Shown: positions 13,551 through 21,658 of the stretch, one piece after another | How the letters are laid out: each line of letters starts with the position of its first letter | How positions within the stretch are numbered: the stretch's first letter is position 1 | Assembly (NCBI RefSeq): GCF_006094435.1 | Contig: NZ_CP034783.1 | Location: 5,545,001 to 5,609,000 of the forward strand | DNA: 64,000 bases | From: Pseudomonas sp. MPC6 | Lineage (GTDB): Bacteria; Pseudomonadota; Gammaproteobacteria; Pseudomonadales; Pseudomonadaceae | Reading direction: 5' to 3' | Program-made: the position numbers and the translations under genes | Notes under the pieces: generated by a model | What the model was told of the DNA's origin: nothing | Database searches by the model: none | Seen by the model: only the letters and a program-made list of their open reading frames with translations

Positions 13551-13577
13551 TAAGCTTTGATCCTTCACGGCCGATAT
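13551..13577 (+). promoter_or_regulatory. FliA (sigma-28) promoter of the chemoreceptor gene
   Basis: TAAGCTTT at 13551-13558 and GCCGATAT at 13570-13577 are separated by exactly 11 nt. This matches the flagellar sigma-28 consensus TAAAGTTT-N11-GCCGATAA in 6/8 and 7/8 positions. It lies 132 bp upstream of the chemoreceptor ATG, in the right orientation. Confidence 0.75.
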
Positions 13578-13708
13578 AAAAGACTGAAAAGCATCGGTAA
13601 TTCCCTAAGGAGAGTACGGAAGTATCAGCTTGTTTTCACTGCCGCCCATTGCGCGTTCCTTTATAAAAGCACGCCTTTGGCACCACGACCCTAGCGGAAC
13701 CCCAAGCC

Positions 13709-15598
13709 ATGAACAAAAACCTGCGTTTCAGCCATAAAATCCTGCTTGCCGCCGCCCTCATTGTCATGGCCGCCTTTGCCTCGTTCACGCTGTACAACGA
13801 CTATTTACAACGCAACGCCATCCGCGAAGACCTGGACAGCTACCTCAATGAGATGGGGGATGTCACCGCCAACAATATCCAGACCTGGCTGGCCGGTCGT
13901 ATCCTGTTGATCGACAACCTCGCCCAGAACATCGCGATCAATCCTGAACCGTCCACCGTCACCAGCCTGCTTGAGCAGAAAGCCCTGACGTCGACCTTCA
14001 TGGCGTCTTACCTGGGCGACGCCACCGGCAGCTTCACCATTCGTCCGGACGCCAGAATGCCCGCCGGTTTCGACCCGCGGGTGCGCCCTTGGTACAAAGG
14101 CGCCGAAAGCAGCAGCACAGCGACCCTGACCGAACCTTATATCGATGCGGCCACTGGCCAGACCATCATCTCCATCGCCACCGCCTCGAAAAAAGCCGGG
14201 CAAAACGTCGGCGTGGTCGGCGGCGACCTCAGCCTGCAAACCTTGATCGACACCCTCAGCGCCCGCGACTTCGACGGCATGGGCTACGCCTTCCTGGTCA
14301 GTTCCGACGGCAAGATCCTGGTGCACCCGGACAAAGCCCTGGTGATGAAGACCCTGAATGAAGCGTATCCGGACAATACCCCGCGTATCAGCCGCGACTT
14401 CAGTGAAGTGCAGGTGGACGGCAAGACCCGCATCGTCACGTTCACCCCGATCAAGGGCCTGCCCTCGGTCAACTGGTACATCGGTCTGTCGGTGGACAAG
14501 GACAAAGCCTTCTCGATGCTGACCGAGTTCCGCGCCTCGGCGGTCATCGCGACGGTCATCGCCGTGGCCACCATCATTGCCCTGCTGGGCATGCTGATCC
14601 GCATCCTGATCCAGCCGCTGCATGTCATGACCCGCGCCATGGCAGACATCGCCGACGGTGAAGGTGACCTGACCAAACGCCTGACCATCCAGAACAACGA
14701 CGAATTCGGCGTTCTCGGCACCGCGTTCAACCGTTTCGTCGAGCGTATTCACGGCTCGATCCGCGAAGTGTCCTCCGCCACCGGCCAAGTCAACGAAGTG
14801 GCGTTGCGCGTGGTGGCGGCCTCGAACTCGTCGATGTTCAACTCCGACCAACAGGCTTCCCGCACCAGCAGCGTCGCCGCGGCCATCAACCAGCTCGGCG
14901 CTGCAGCCCAGGAAATCGCGCGCAACGCCGCGCAAGCGTCGAGTCAGGCCAGCGATGCCCGCAGCCTGGCCGAAGATGGCCAGCAAGTGGTGGAGCGTAG
15001 CATTGCCGCGATGAATCAGCTGTCGAGCATGCTCAGCGCCTCAAGTACCAACATCGAATCGCTGAACAGCAAAACCGTGAACATCGGGCAGATTCTGGAA
15101 GTGATCACCAGCATTTCCCAGCAAACCAACCTGCTGGCGCTTAATGCTGCCATCGAAGCGGCGCGCGCCGGTGAGGCCGGTCGTGGTTTTGCCGTGGTGG
15201 CCGATGAGGTCCGCAACCTGGCCCACCGTACGCAGGAATCGGCGCAGCAGGTGCAGACCATGATCGAGGAACTGCAAGTCGGCGCCCGCGAGTCCGTGAG
15301 CACCATGAGCGACAGCCAGCGTCACAGCCAGGACAGCGTGGTCATCGCCAACCTGGCGGGTGAGCGCCTGAACAGCGTGACGTTGCGCATTGGCGAGATT
15401 GACGGCATGAACCAGTCGGTGGCGACGGCGACCGAGGAACAGACGGCCGTGGTGGAATCAATCAATGTGGACATTACCGAGATCAATACATTGAATCAGG
15501 AGGGGGTGGAGAACCTGCAGTCGACGTTGCGCGCGTGTGTCGATCTGGAGCAGCAGGCGGGGCGGCTCAAGCAGTTGGTGGGCAGTTTCCGTATTTAG
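13709..15598 (+). CDS. Methyl-accepting chemotaxis protein, PctA-like amino-acid chemoreceptor (dCache)
   Basis: A 629-aa inner-membrane receptor, the same length as P. aeruginosa PctA. Order: TM1 (about 10-30), periplasmic dCache domain (about 31-275), TM2 (about 277-300), HAMP, and a cytoplasmic signalling domain with the hairpin tip [21 protein letters not shown]. The amino-acid-binding motif of dCache_1AA domains is recognisable: R126, W128, Y129, Y144 and D173. The position that is Tyr121 in PctA is Phe121 here. It is monocistronic by context, and a FliA-type promoter lies upstream, consistent with coexpression with flagella. No CheB/CheR pentapeptide is evident at the C-terminus. Confidence 0.93.
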   Translation: MNKNLRFSHKILLAAALIVMAAFASFTLYNDYLQRNAIREDLDSYLNEMGDVTANNIQTWLAGRILLIDNLAQNIAINPEPSTVTSLLEQKALTSTFMASYLGDATGSFTIRPDARMPAGFDPRVRPWYKGAESSSTATLTEPYIDAATGQTIISIATASKKAGQNVGVVGGDLSLQTLIDTLSARDFDGMGYAFLVSSDGKILVHPDKALVMKTLNEAYPDNTPRISRDFSEVQVDGKTRIVTFTPIKGLPSVNWYIGLSVDKDKAFSMLTEFRASAVIATVIAVATIIALLGMLIRILIQPLHVMTRAMADIADGEGDLTKRLTIQNNDEFGVLGTAFNRFVERIHGSIREVSSATGQVNEVALRVVAASNSSMFNSDQQASRTSSVAAAINQLGAAAQEIARNAAQASSQASDARSLAEDGQQVVERSIAAMNQLSSMLSASSTNIESLNSKTVNIGQILEVITSISQQTNLLALNAAIEAARAGEAGRGFAVVADEVRNLAHRTQESAQQVQTMIEELQVGARESVSTMSDSQRHSQDSVVIANLAGERLNSVTLRIGEIDGMNQSVATATEEQTAVVESINVDITEINTLNQEGVENLQSTLRACVDLEQQAGRLKQLVGSFRI

Positions 15599-15610
15599 TG
15601 CCTGTTCCGG

Positions 15611-15685
15611 CCCCTTCGCTGGCAAGCCAGCTCCTACAGGGTTCACGCAAATCCCTTGTAGGAGCTGGCTTGCCAGCGAAAGCGG
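15611..15685. repeat. REPIN (inverted REP pair)
   Basis: Arms CTTCGCTGGCAAGCCAGCTC and the inverse TGTAGGAGCTGGCTTGCCAG are separated by about 17 nt. It lies between the chemoreceptor and the glycosyltransferase operon. Confidence 0.9.
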
Positions 15686-15790
15686 TCCGTCATACACCGC
15701 AAAACCCTCGCCGGCACCCCAGCCGCAAAACCCCAACCGAACAACTATCCTTCATAAAGGTCAACCAAGGGAGAACAACGGACCGGAGGG

Positions 15791-16912
15791 ATGTTCATCG
15801 TGCATATCGCTGACATAACCATGTTCTACGCCCCTGCCAGCGGTGGCGTGCGCACTTATCTGGATGCAAAGCACCGTCGCCTGGGCATCAAGCCGGGCAT
15901 TCGCCACAGTTTACTGATCCCCGGATCGTCCTTGAGCGAACAGGATGGCGTTTTCACCGTTCCGGCACCCGCCCTGCCCTTCGGCAAAGGTTATCGTTTC
16001 CCCCTCCGTCTCGCGCCCTGGCGCAATGTCCTGCAGGTTTTGCAGCCCGACCTGATCGAAGTCGGCGACCCTTATCTCACCGCCTGGGCGGCGCTGGATG
16101 CCCGCCGGCAACTCGATGTGCCGGTGATCGGTTTTTATCATTCGGACTTGCCGCTGCTGGTCAGCAATCGCATGGGCAACTGGGTCACGACCAATGTCGA
16201 AGCCTATGTCAGCAAGCTCTACGGCAACTTCGACCGGGTCCTGGCGCCGAGCCGGGTGATGGCCGACAAGCTGATTGGCCTCGGGGTGAAGAACGTTTTC
16301 GTGCAGCCCTTGGGCGTCGACCTGCAAACTTTCCACCCCTCTGCGCGGGACCCGGGCTTGCGGGCCGAATTGGGGATCGATGAAAACACTCATTTGCTGA
16401 TCTTCGCCGGACGCGGTTCCAAGGAAAAAAACCTGCCGGTCCTGCTCGACTGCATGAAACGACTGGGACGGCGCTATCACCTGCTGCTGGTTGGTTCGTC
16501 GATGCCAGCCCTGGTGCCGGATAACGTCACCGTGGTCGATGAATTCTGCCCGGCGGCGCAAGTCGCCCGGCTGATGGCCAGCGCCGATGCGCTGCTGCAT
16601 GCCGGGGACCAGGAAACCTTCGGCCTGGTGATTCTCGAAGCCATGGCCAGTGGCATTCCGGTGGTGGCCGTGGCGGCAGGGGCTTTTCAGGAAATCGTCA
16701 CCGATCAATGCGGCCTGCTGTGCCCGCCGAACAATTCCATGGCGATGGCCAACGCCGTACGTGAACTGTTCGGTTCGGGGAGCGCCGTCCTGGGCAAACA
16801 GGCCCGCCGCCATGCCGAGCAGCATTACTCCTGGGACACGGTGGTCAACAGCCTGCTGGGGCACTATCACGCCGTGCTCGGCACCCATTGGCCGCTGATT
16901 GCCAATGGTTGA
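15791..16912 (+). CDS. GT4-family glycosyltransferase
   Basis: A 373-aa predicted cytosolic or membrane-associated glycosyltransferase with a GT-B fold. The N-terminal glycine-rich acceptor region (MFYAPASGGVRTYLDAK) and the C-terminal nucleotide-sugar region (FAGRGSKEKNLPVLLDC) are present. So is the E-x7-E signature (ETFGLVILEAMASGIPVVA). The start has GGAGG directly upstream. It overlaps the next gene, a DUF2334 deacetylase, by several nt, making a three-gene operon with the LPG-synthase-like membrane protein. The donor and acceptor are unknown; lipid mannosyl/glucosyltransferases such as the PimB/SQD2-like group are the nearest look. Confidence 0.88.
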   Translation: MFIVHIADITMFYAPASGGVRTYLDAKHRRLGIKPGIRHSLLIPGSSLSEQDGVFTVPAPALPFGKGYRFPLRLAPWRNVLQVLQPDLIEVGDPYLTAWAALDARRQLDVPVIGFYHSDLPLLVSNRMGNWVTTNVEAYVSKLYGNFDRVLAPSRVMADKLIGLGVKNVFVQPLGVDLQTFHPSARDPGLRAELGIDENTHLLIFAGRGSKEKNLPVLLDCMKRLGRRYHLLLVGSSMPALVPDNVTVVDEFCPAAQVARLMASADALLHAGDQETFGLVILEAMASGIPVVAVAAGAFQEIVTDQCGLLCPPNNSMAMANAVRELFGSGSAVLGKQARRHAEQHYSWDTVVNSLLGHYHAVLGTHWPLIANG

Positions 16913-17681
16913 GCGCATGAGCCGGCCCAGCCTGTTACTGGTGCTGCACGATGTCGCGCCGCATACCTGGGCCGACTACCAACCCTTTGTCGCTGCCGTC
17001 GACGCCTTGGGCGTGGTGCCAATGACCTGGCTGGTGGTGCCCGATTTTCACAAGCACAACCCTCTGGACGCCCATCCGGAATTTCGACGTATGCTCACCG
17101 ACCGGGTCATCCGTGGTGACGAACTGGCGCTGCACGGCCACTTTCACTGCGATGAAGGCCCCACGCCCAGCACGCCACGAGACTGGTTCATGCGCCGGAT
17201 CTACACCCACGAAGGCGAGTTCTACAGCCTGTCCCAGGACGCCGCCCTCGCCCGCCTGCGCGCCGGCATCGAGGTGTTCCGCCGTTACGACTGGCCTCTG
17301 GCAGGTTTCGTCGCCCCGGCCTGGTTGATGAGTGAAGGCACACGCCAGGCCTTGCGCCAACTGCCGCTGAGCTACACCAGTGACCCGCAACACCTGTACC
17401 GCCTGCCGGATTTCTCGGCGGTCGACGCCCCCGGGCTGGTCTGGAGTGCGCGCAGTGCCTGGCGCCGGGGCGTGTCGAAACTGCTCAGCGACCAGCGCGA
17501 ACTGCGCTGGCGGCAGGCACCGGTGATTCGACTCGGCCTGCACCCGGTGGACATGCGCCATCAATTCTCCCGTAATTACTGGCTGCAGACGCTCAAGCGC
17601 CTGCTCGACGAGGGGCGCATGCCGCTGACCAAGGCTCATTGGCTGTCGTTGCGAACCGACCGTGTCGGGCGCGCCGCATGA
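16905..17681 (+). CDS. DUF2334 polysaccharide-deacetylase-like protein
   Basis: A 258-aa protein of the NodB/DUF2334 superfamily. Metal-ligand signatures are LLVLHDVAPHTW near the N-terminus and LALHGHFHCDEG around residues 72-83. Deacetylases of this fold remove N- or O-acetyl groups from sugars. No signal peptide is seen, so it probably acts on a cytosolic or inner-leaflet intermediate, in keeping with the adjacent glycosyltransferase. Start choice is uncertain: ATG at 16905 overlaps the upstream stop, and an ATG at 16917 (MSRPSLLL) is equally plausible. It overlaps the downstream gene by 4 nt (ATGA). Confidence 0.85.
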   Translation: MVERMSRPSLLLVLHDVAPHTWADYQPFVAAVDALGVVPMTWLVVPDFHKHNPLDAHPEFRRMLTDRVIRGDELALHGHFHCDEGPTPSTPRDWFMRRIYTHEGEFYSLSQDAALARLRAGIEVFRRYDWPLAGFVAPAWLMSEGTRQALRQLPLSYTSDPQHLYRLPDFSAVDAPGLVWSARSAWRRGVSKLLSDQRELRWRQAPVIRLGLHPVDMRHQFSRNYWLQTLKRLLDEGRMPLTKAHWLSLRTDRVGRAA

Positions 17682-18673
17682 GTCGCGGGATTCTGCTGCT
17701 CGTCGCGCTGCTCGCTGCTGTGCTGATTCCGTCACTGCTGGGCGGTAACGAAACCTGGTCCCGGCTGCAAAAATTTCCGCTGCATTGGCTGCTGATCATG
17801 TTCGGCATGATCCTGCTGTGCTGGGTGCTCAATACCTTGCGCTTGCGTCTGTTGCTGGGGGATCAGCGCGACAAGGTCAGCCGGCTCAAAAGCCTCGGGG
17901 TGGTCATGGCCGCCGAGTTCGCTTATTGCGCCACGCCCGGCGGCAGCGGTGGACCGCTGACCATCATGGCATTGCTGGCGCGCAATGGCGTGCGTCCGGC
18001 CAGGGGCAGCGCCGTGTTCGCCATGGATCAACTGAGCGACCTGCTGTTTTTCCTCTGCGCACTGAGCGGGATTCTGATTTATGCCCTGTTCCAGCACTTG
18101 AGCGCACGCATGGAATGGCTGCTGACTGTCAGTGCCGTGTCGATGTTTGGCGGCTTGCTCACCTGTGTGGTGGTGGCGCGCTATCACCGTTTACTGATTC
18201 GCCTGAGCGGTCGCCTGCTCGTTCGTCTTAATGTCAAAGGCGCCACACGCCTGCGCTGGGCGCGAAAGCTGCTGCACTTCCTGGCAGCCTTCACGGACAC
18301 GCTGAAGTTGCCTTCTCAGACATTGATCACGGTGTTTGTCCTGACTTGCCTGCATTGGGTCCTGCGCTATAGCGTGCTGTATCTGGCGTTGCGCGGGCTC
18401 GGAGCGGATCTGCAGTGGGCCTGGAGTTTTCTGATCCAGATGCTTTCCCTGAGTGCGGGGCAATTCAGCCTGTTGCCCGGGGGTGCCGGGGCGGCGGAGC
18501 TGACCTCAGCGGCGCTGCTGGCGCCGATGGTGGGGAAATCCACTGCGGCGGCGGCGATACTGATCTGGCGGGCGGTGACCTATTACTTCTATTTACTGGT
18601 GGGCGGGCCGGTATTTTTGTTGATGCTTGGGCGGCCTCTGTTGAAGAAATTGCTGAAGTTCAAGCAGGCGTGA
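17678..18673 (+). CDS. LPG-synthase-type (UPF0104) integral membrane protein
   Basis: A 331-aa polytopic inner-membrane protein with about eight hydrophobic segments. It has the family motifs AEFAYCATPGGSGGP and QLSDLLFFL, and FSLLPGGAGAAELTSAALL towards the C-terminus. This corresponds to the membrane (flippase-like) half of lysyl-phosphatidylglycerol synthases, without the aminoacyl-transfer domain. Such stand-alone proteins are often encoded beside glycosyltransferases and may translocate the lipid product. The start is the ATG overlapping the deacetylase stop (ATGA). Confidence 0.85.
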   Translation: MSRGILLLVALLAAVLIPSLLGGNETWSRLQKFPLHWLLIMFGMILLCWVLNTLRLRLLLGDQRDKVSRLKSLGVVMAAEFAYCATPGGSGGPLTIMALLARNGVRPARGSAVFAMDQLSDLLFFLCALSGILIYALFQHLSARMEWLLTVSAVSMFGGLLTCVVVARYHRLLIRLSGRLLVRLNVKGATRLRWARKLLHFLAAFTDTLKLPSQTLITVFVLTCLHWVLRYSVLYLALRGLGADLQWAWSFLIQMLSLSAGQFSLLPGGAGAAELTSAALLAPMVGKSTAAAAILIWRAVTYYFYLLVGGPVFLLMLGRPLLKKLLKFKQA

Positions 18674-18708
18674 ATTCTGAGGCGCTGTGAAACTGCAAGA
18701 CCCCATGG

Positions 18709-19732
18709 CCCCTTCGCCAGCAAGCTGGCTCCTACAGGGATCTCCAGCGCACAGCAAACTCAGGCTCACCCCCGATCAACTGTAGGAGCTGGCTTGCCAG
18801 CGAAGGCGGCCCCAAGATCGATACAAGTCTCCCGGGCCCCTTCGCCAGCAAGCTGGCTCCTACAGGGATCTCCAGCGCACAGCAAACTCAGGCTCACCCC
18901 CGATCAACTGCAGGAGCTGGCTTGCCAGCGAAGGCGGCCCCAAGATCGATACAAGTCTCCCGGGCCCCTTCGCCAGCAAGCCGGCTCCTACAGGGATCTC
19001 CAGCGCACAGCAAACTCAGGCTCACCCCCGATCAACTGCAGGAGCTGGCTTGCCAGCGAAGGCGGCCCCAAGATCGATACAAGTCTCCCGGGCCCCTTCG
19101 CCAGCAAGCTGGCTCCTACAGGGATCTCCAGCGCACAGCAAACTCAGGCTCACCCCCGATCAACTGCAGGAGCTGGCTTGCCAGCGAAGGCGGCCCCAAG
19201 ATCGATACAAGTCTCCCGGGCCCCTTCGCCAGCAAGCCGGCTCCTACAGGGATCTCCAGCGCACAGCAAACTCAGGCTCACCCCCGATCAACTGCAGGAG
19301 CTGGCTTGCCAGCGAAGGCGGCCCCAAGATCGATACAAGTCTCCCGGGCCCCTTCGCCAGCAAGCCGGCTCCTACAGGGATCTCCAGCGCACAGCAAACT
19401 CAGGCTCACCCCCGATCAACTGCAGGAGCTGGCTTGCCAGCGAAGGCGGCCCCAAGATCGATACAAGTCTCCCGGGCCCCTTCGCCAGCAAGCCGGCTCC
19501 TACAGGGATCTCCAGCGCACAGCAAACTCAGGCTCACCCCCGATCAACTGTAGGAGCTGGCTTGCCAGCGAAGGCGGCCTCAAGATCGATACAAGTCTCC
19601 CGGGCCCCTTCGCCAGCAAGCTGGCTCCTACAGGGATCTCCAGCGCACAGCAAACTCAGGCTCACCCCCGATCAACTGTAGGAGCTGGCTTGCCAGCGAA
19701 GGCGGCCTCAAGATCGATACAAGTCTAAGGCC
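18709..19732. repeat. Tandem array A: eight 128-bp REPIN units
   Basis: Eight head-to-tail copies begin at 18709, 18837, 18965, 19093, 19221, 19349, 19477 and 19605. Each holds one REP arm (CTTCGCCAGCAAGCTGGCTC type), a 44-nt inner spacer, the inverted REP arm and a 28-nt outer spacer. Spacers are as conserved as the arms. Variation is limited to three sites: CTGG (copies 1, 2, 4, 8) or CCGG (3, 5, 6, 7) in the first arm, TGTAGG (1, 7, 8) or TGCAGG (2-6) in the second arm, and CCCC or CCTC just after it (CCTC only in 7 and 8). No protein gene is credible inside. Confidence 0.95.
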
Positions 19733-19907
19733 CTTTCGTCGGCAAGCCAGCGTCTGAATCCGGATTCAAAGCCTTCCACAACTCGGCAGCCCCAGGAAAT
19801 TCCGTACCATCCTCGGCGCTCAAGTCGTGCGGATCATAACGACTCAAACACCCCTCACCCACCGTGGCTGGCGCTCTTGAAGTAGCTTTATCGAGTGGAT
19901 TGGCCAT
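19725..19907 (-). CDS. Small conserved-looking protein, C-terminus encoded in a degenerate REP
   Basis: A 60-aa acidic protein (MANPLDKATSRAPATVGEG...) with no signal peptide or membrane segment. I do not recognise a domain. GAGGA lies 7 nt upstream of the ATG at 19907; an ATG two codons earlier is too close to it. It is downstream of purU on the same strand after a terminator. Its last 8-9 codons (AGLPTKGP) read through the degenerate REP half at 19731-19753 that ends array A, so the native C-terminus may have been altered by repeat insertion. A small gene occupies the same place beside purU in PAO1 as I recall. Confidence 0.6.
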   Translation of the reverse strand: MANPLDKATSRAPATVGEGCLSRYDPHDLSAEDGTEFPGAAELWKALNPDSDAGLPTKGP

Positions 19908-19923
19908 AAACATATCCTCAGGT

Positions 19924-19967
19924 CAAAAACGACAAAGGGCCTGATGCGATTGAACGCCCAGGCCCTT
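19924..19967 (-). terminator. Terminator downstream of purU
   Basis: A 9-bp stem (AAGGGCCTG / CAGGCCCTT) with a 15-nt loop is followed on the minus strand by TGTCGTTTTT. It lies between purU and the 60-aa gene. Confidence 0.65.
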
Positions 19968-19993
19968 CGAATTTCAACCGCGCCGTATCGCTG

Positions 19994-20842
19994 TCAGAAC
20001 ACAACGGTCTTGTTGCCGTGCACCAACACCCGATCTTCCAGGTGATAACGCAGGCCCCGGGCCAATACCATCTTCTCGACGTCGCGGCCGAAGCGCACCA
20101 TGTCTTCGATGCTGTCGCTGTGGCTGACGCGCACCACGTCCTGCTCGATGATCGGACCGGCGTCCAGCTCTTCGGTCACGTAATGGCAAGTAGCGCCGAT
20201 CAGCTTTACGCCACGCAGGGAGGCCTGGTGATACGGCTTGGCACCGACAAACGACGGCAGGAAGCTGTGGTGAATGTTGATCACCTTATGGGCATATTCG
20301 CTGCACAGCGCGGGCGGCAGGATCTGCATGTATCGGGCAAGTACCACCACTTCGGCATCATGCTGTTTGACCAGGCGCGAGACTTCGGCGAATGCCGGCT
20401 CTTTATCCTGCGCATTGACCGGTACATGGTAGTAAGGAATACCGTGCCACTCGACCATGCTGCGCAAGTCGTCATGGTTGGAAATCACACAGGAAATTTC
20501 GCAATCCAGTTCGTCGCTGTGCCAGCGATGCAGCAAATCGGCCAGGCAGTGAGACTCGCGACTGGCCATCAACACCACACGCTTCTTCTGCGCGGTATCG
20601 GTGATGCGCCAGTTCATCGAGAACTCTTCGGCAATGGGTGCAAACGCTTCGCGAAAGGCCTCGATGCCGAAGGGCAGCGAATCGGCACGAATTTCGTGAC
20701 GCATAAAGAACCAGCCACTGAGATTGTCCGAGTGGTGGCTCGCTTCAGTGATCCAGCCATTGTGTGACGCCAGAAAGTTACTGACTTTAGCAACGATGCC
20801 GACGCGGTCCGGGCAAGCAATCACCAGCCGAAAAGTGCGCAT
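19994..20842 (-). CDS. purU: Formyltetrahydrofolate deformylase
   Basis: A 282-aa cytosolic enzyme that hydrolyses 10-formyl-THF to THF and formate, supplying formate for PurT and balancing one-carbon pools. An N-terminal ACT domain (residues 1-80, RLVIACPDRVGIVAKVSNFL) precedes the formyltransferase-like catalytic domain with the conserved INIHHSFLPSFVGAKPY and TCHYVTEELDAGPIIEQD motifs (catalytic Asn/His/Asp). The start MRTFRLVIACPD at 20842 fits the family; upstream in-frame codons do not. Confidence 0.95.
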   Translation of the reverse strand: MRTFRLVIACPDRVGIVAKVSNFLASHNGWITEASHHSDNLSGWFFMRHEIRADSLPFGIEAFREAFAPIAEEFSMNWRITDTAQKKRVVLMASRESHCLADLLHRWHSDELDCEISCVISNHDDLRSMVEWHGIPYYHVPVNAQDKEPAFAEVSRLVKQHDAEVVVLARYMQILPPALCSEYAHKVINIHHSFLPSFVGAKPYHQASLRGVKLIGATCHYVTEELDAGPIIEQDVVRVSHSDSIEDMVRFGRDVEKMVLARGLRYHLEDRVLVHGNKTVVF

Positions 20843-21179
20843 GAGGGTCAAACTCCAGAACTTCGCAAAGGTCGCCATTCTAGCGATTGCGCAGCAAAAC
20901 TGCAGTATTGATGACGTCTCGCGTTGCACGAAGGTCGGCGACACGGGTCCCGGCTGCATCCGTCACCCGCGCGTTGGTGTTCTTATTGCATTCTTCAAGT
21001 GTCAAAATGTGACTGTCTGTGATGCCTGGTTGACGATCATTTAACTGCACCTCCAACCTGGACCTGTTCAACAAAACTAAATTAAATAAACTCCGGTTAA
21101 ATGTTTACTTGATGAAACAGCCTGACTATTATTGCCGCACTGTCACCTAGCACCCTGCGCCCAACATAAGGTAGTCCCC
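20843..21179. other. Divergent purU-mvaT intergenic region (337 bp)
   Basis: This gap is clearly AT-richer than its surroundings, most of all at 21065-21135. It should carry both divergent promoters. AT-rich tracts with TpA steps are typical targets of MvaT itself, so autoregulation is plausible. No repeat or small gene was recognised. Confidence 0.45.
21104..21132 (+). promoter_or_regulatory. Possible sigma-70 promoter of mvaT
   Basis: TTTACT at 21104-21109 and TATTAT at 21127-21132 are 17 bp apart, about 48 bp upstream of the mvaT ATG. The match to consensus is moderate and the region is AT-rich, so it may be fortuitous. Confidence 0.4.
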
Positions 21180-21557
21180 ATGTCCTTGATCAACGAATAC
21201 CGTGCCACCGAAGAAGCAATCAAAGAGCTGCAAGCCCGTTTGAAGAATCTGTCCCAAGACGACAAACTGCAAACCGAGCTGGAATTCGAAGGCAAACTGC
21301 GCACCCTGATGGGTGAATACTCCAAGTCCCTGCGCGACATCATCGCGCTGCTGGATCCTGAGTCCAAAACCAAAGCTCCACGCGGTGGCGCAGTAAAAAC
21401 TACCGGCACCAAACGTGCCCGTAAAGTTAAACAATACAAAAACCCGCACAACGGCGAAGTCATCGAAACCAAAGGTGGCAACCACAAGACTCTGAAAGAG
21501 TGGAAAGCCAAGTGGGGCGGTGATGTGGTTGAGGGTTGGGCTACCCTGCTGGGCTAA
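21180..21557 (+). CDS. mvaT: H-NS-family xenogeneic silencer MvaT
   Basis: A 125-aa nucleoid protein. The N-terminal coiled coil (MSLINEYRATEEAIKELQARL, heptads to about residue 60) mediates oligomerisation. A basic linker (KRARKVKQYKNP) and the C-terminal AT-pincer domain with the RGN-like loop (ETKGGNHKTLKEWKAKWG) bind AT-rich minor groove. In pseudomonads MvaT and MvaU silence horizontally acquired AT-rich DNA. This copy is assigned as mvaT from its place beside purU and sbcB. AAGG precedes the ATG at 21180; the upstream in-frame ATG is unlikely. A strong terminator follows. Confidence 0.95.
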   Translation: MSLINEYRATEEAIKELQARLKNLSQDDKLQTELEFEGKLRTLMGEYSKSLRDIIALLDPESKTKAPRGGAVKTTGTKRARKVKQYKNPHNGEVIETKGGNHKTLKEWKAKWGGDVVEGWATLLG

Positions 21558-21595
21558 GCCGTAGCGCTTTGTCAAAGACTCGTCCGCGACAAAAA

Positions 21596-21624
21596 ATAAC
21601 GCCAGCAGCTGCTGGCGTTTTTTT
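21596..21624 (+). terminator. Rho-independent terminator after mvaT
   Basis: A stem built on AACGCCAGC / GCTGGCGTT with a very short loop is followed by seven T. The A-run before it could allow bidirectional use with convergent sbcB. Confidence 0.88.
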
Positions 21625-21658
21625 ATGCCTGGCTGTCAAGCCAGCGATATTTTCGTTT

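Noticed and set aside
13675..13700. TTTGGCACC before the chemoreceptor gene as a sigma-54 promoter
   Set aside because: The -24-like GG is not followed by GC at the required 10-bp spacing. The sigma-28 site explains the promoter better.
18794..19728. Long overlapping reading frames of 167-295 codons in all three frames across array A
   Set aside because: They arise because the 128-bp unit has few stop codons and its period is not a multiple of three. No ribosome-binding site, and the translation is pure repeat.
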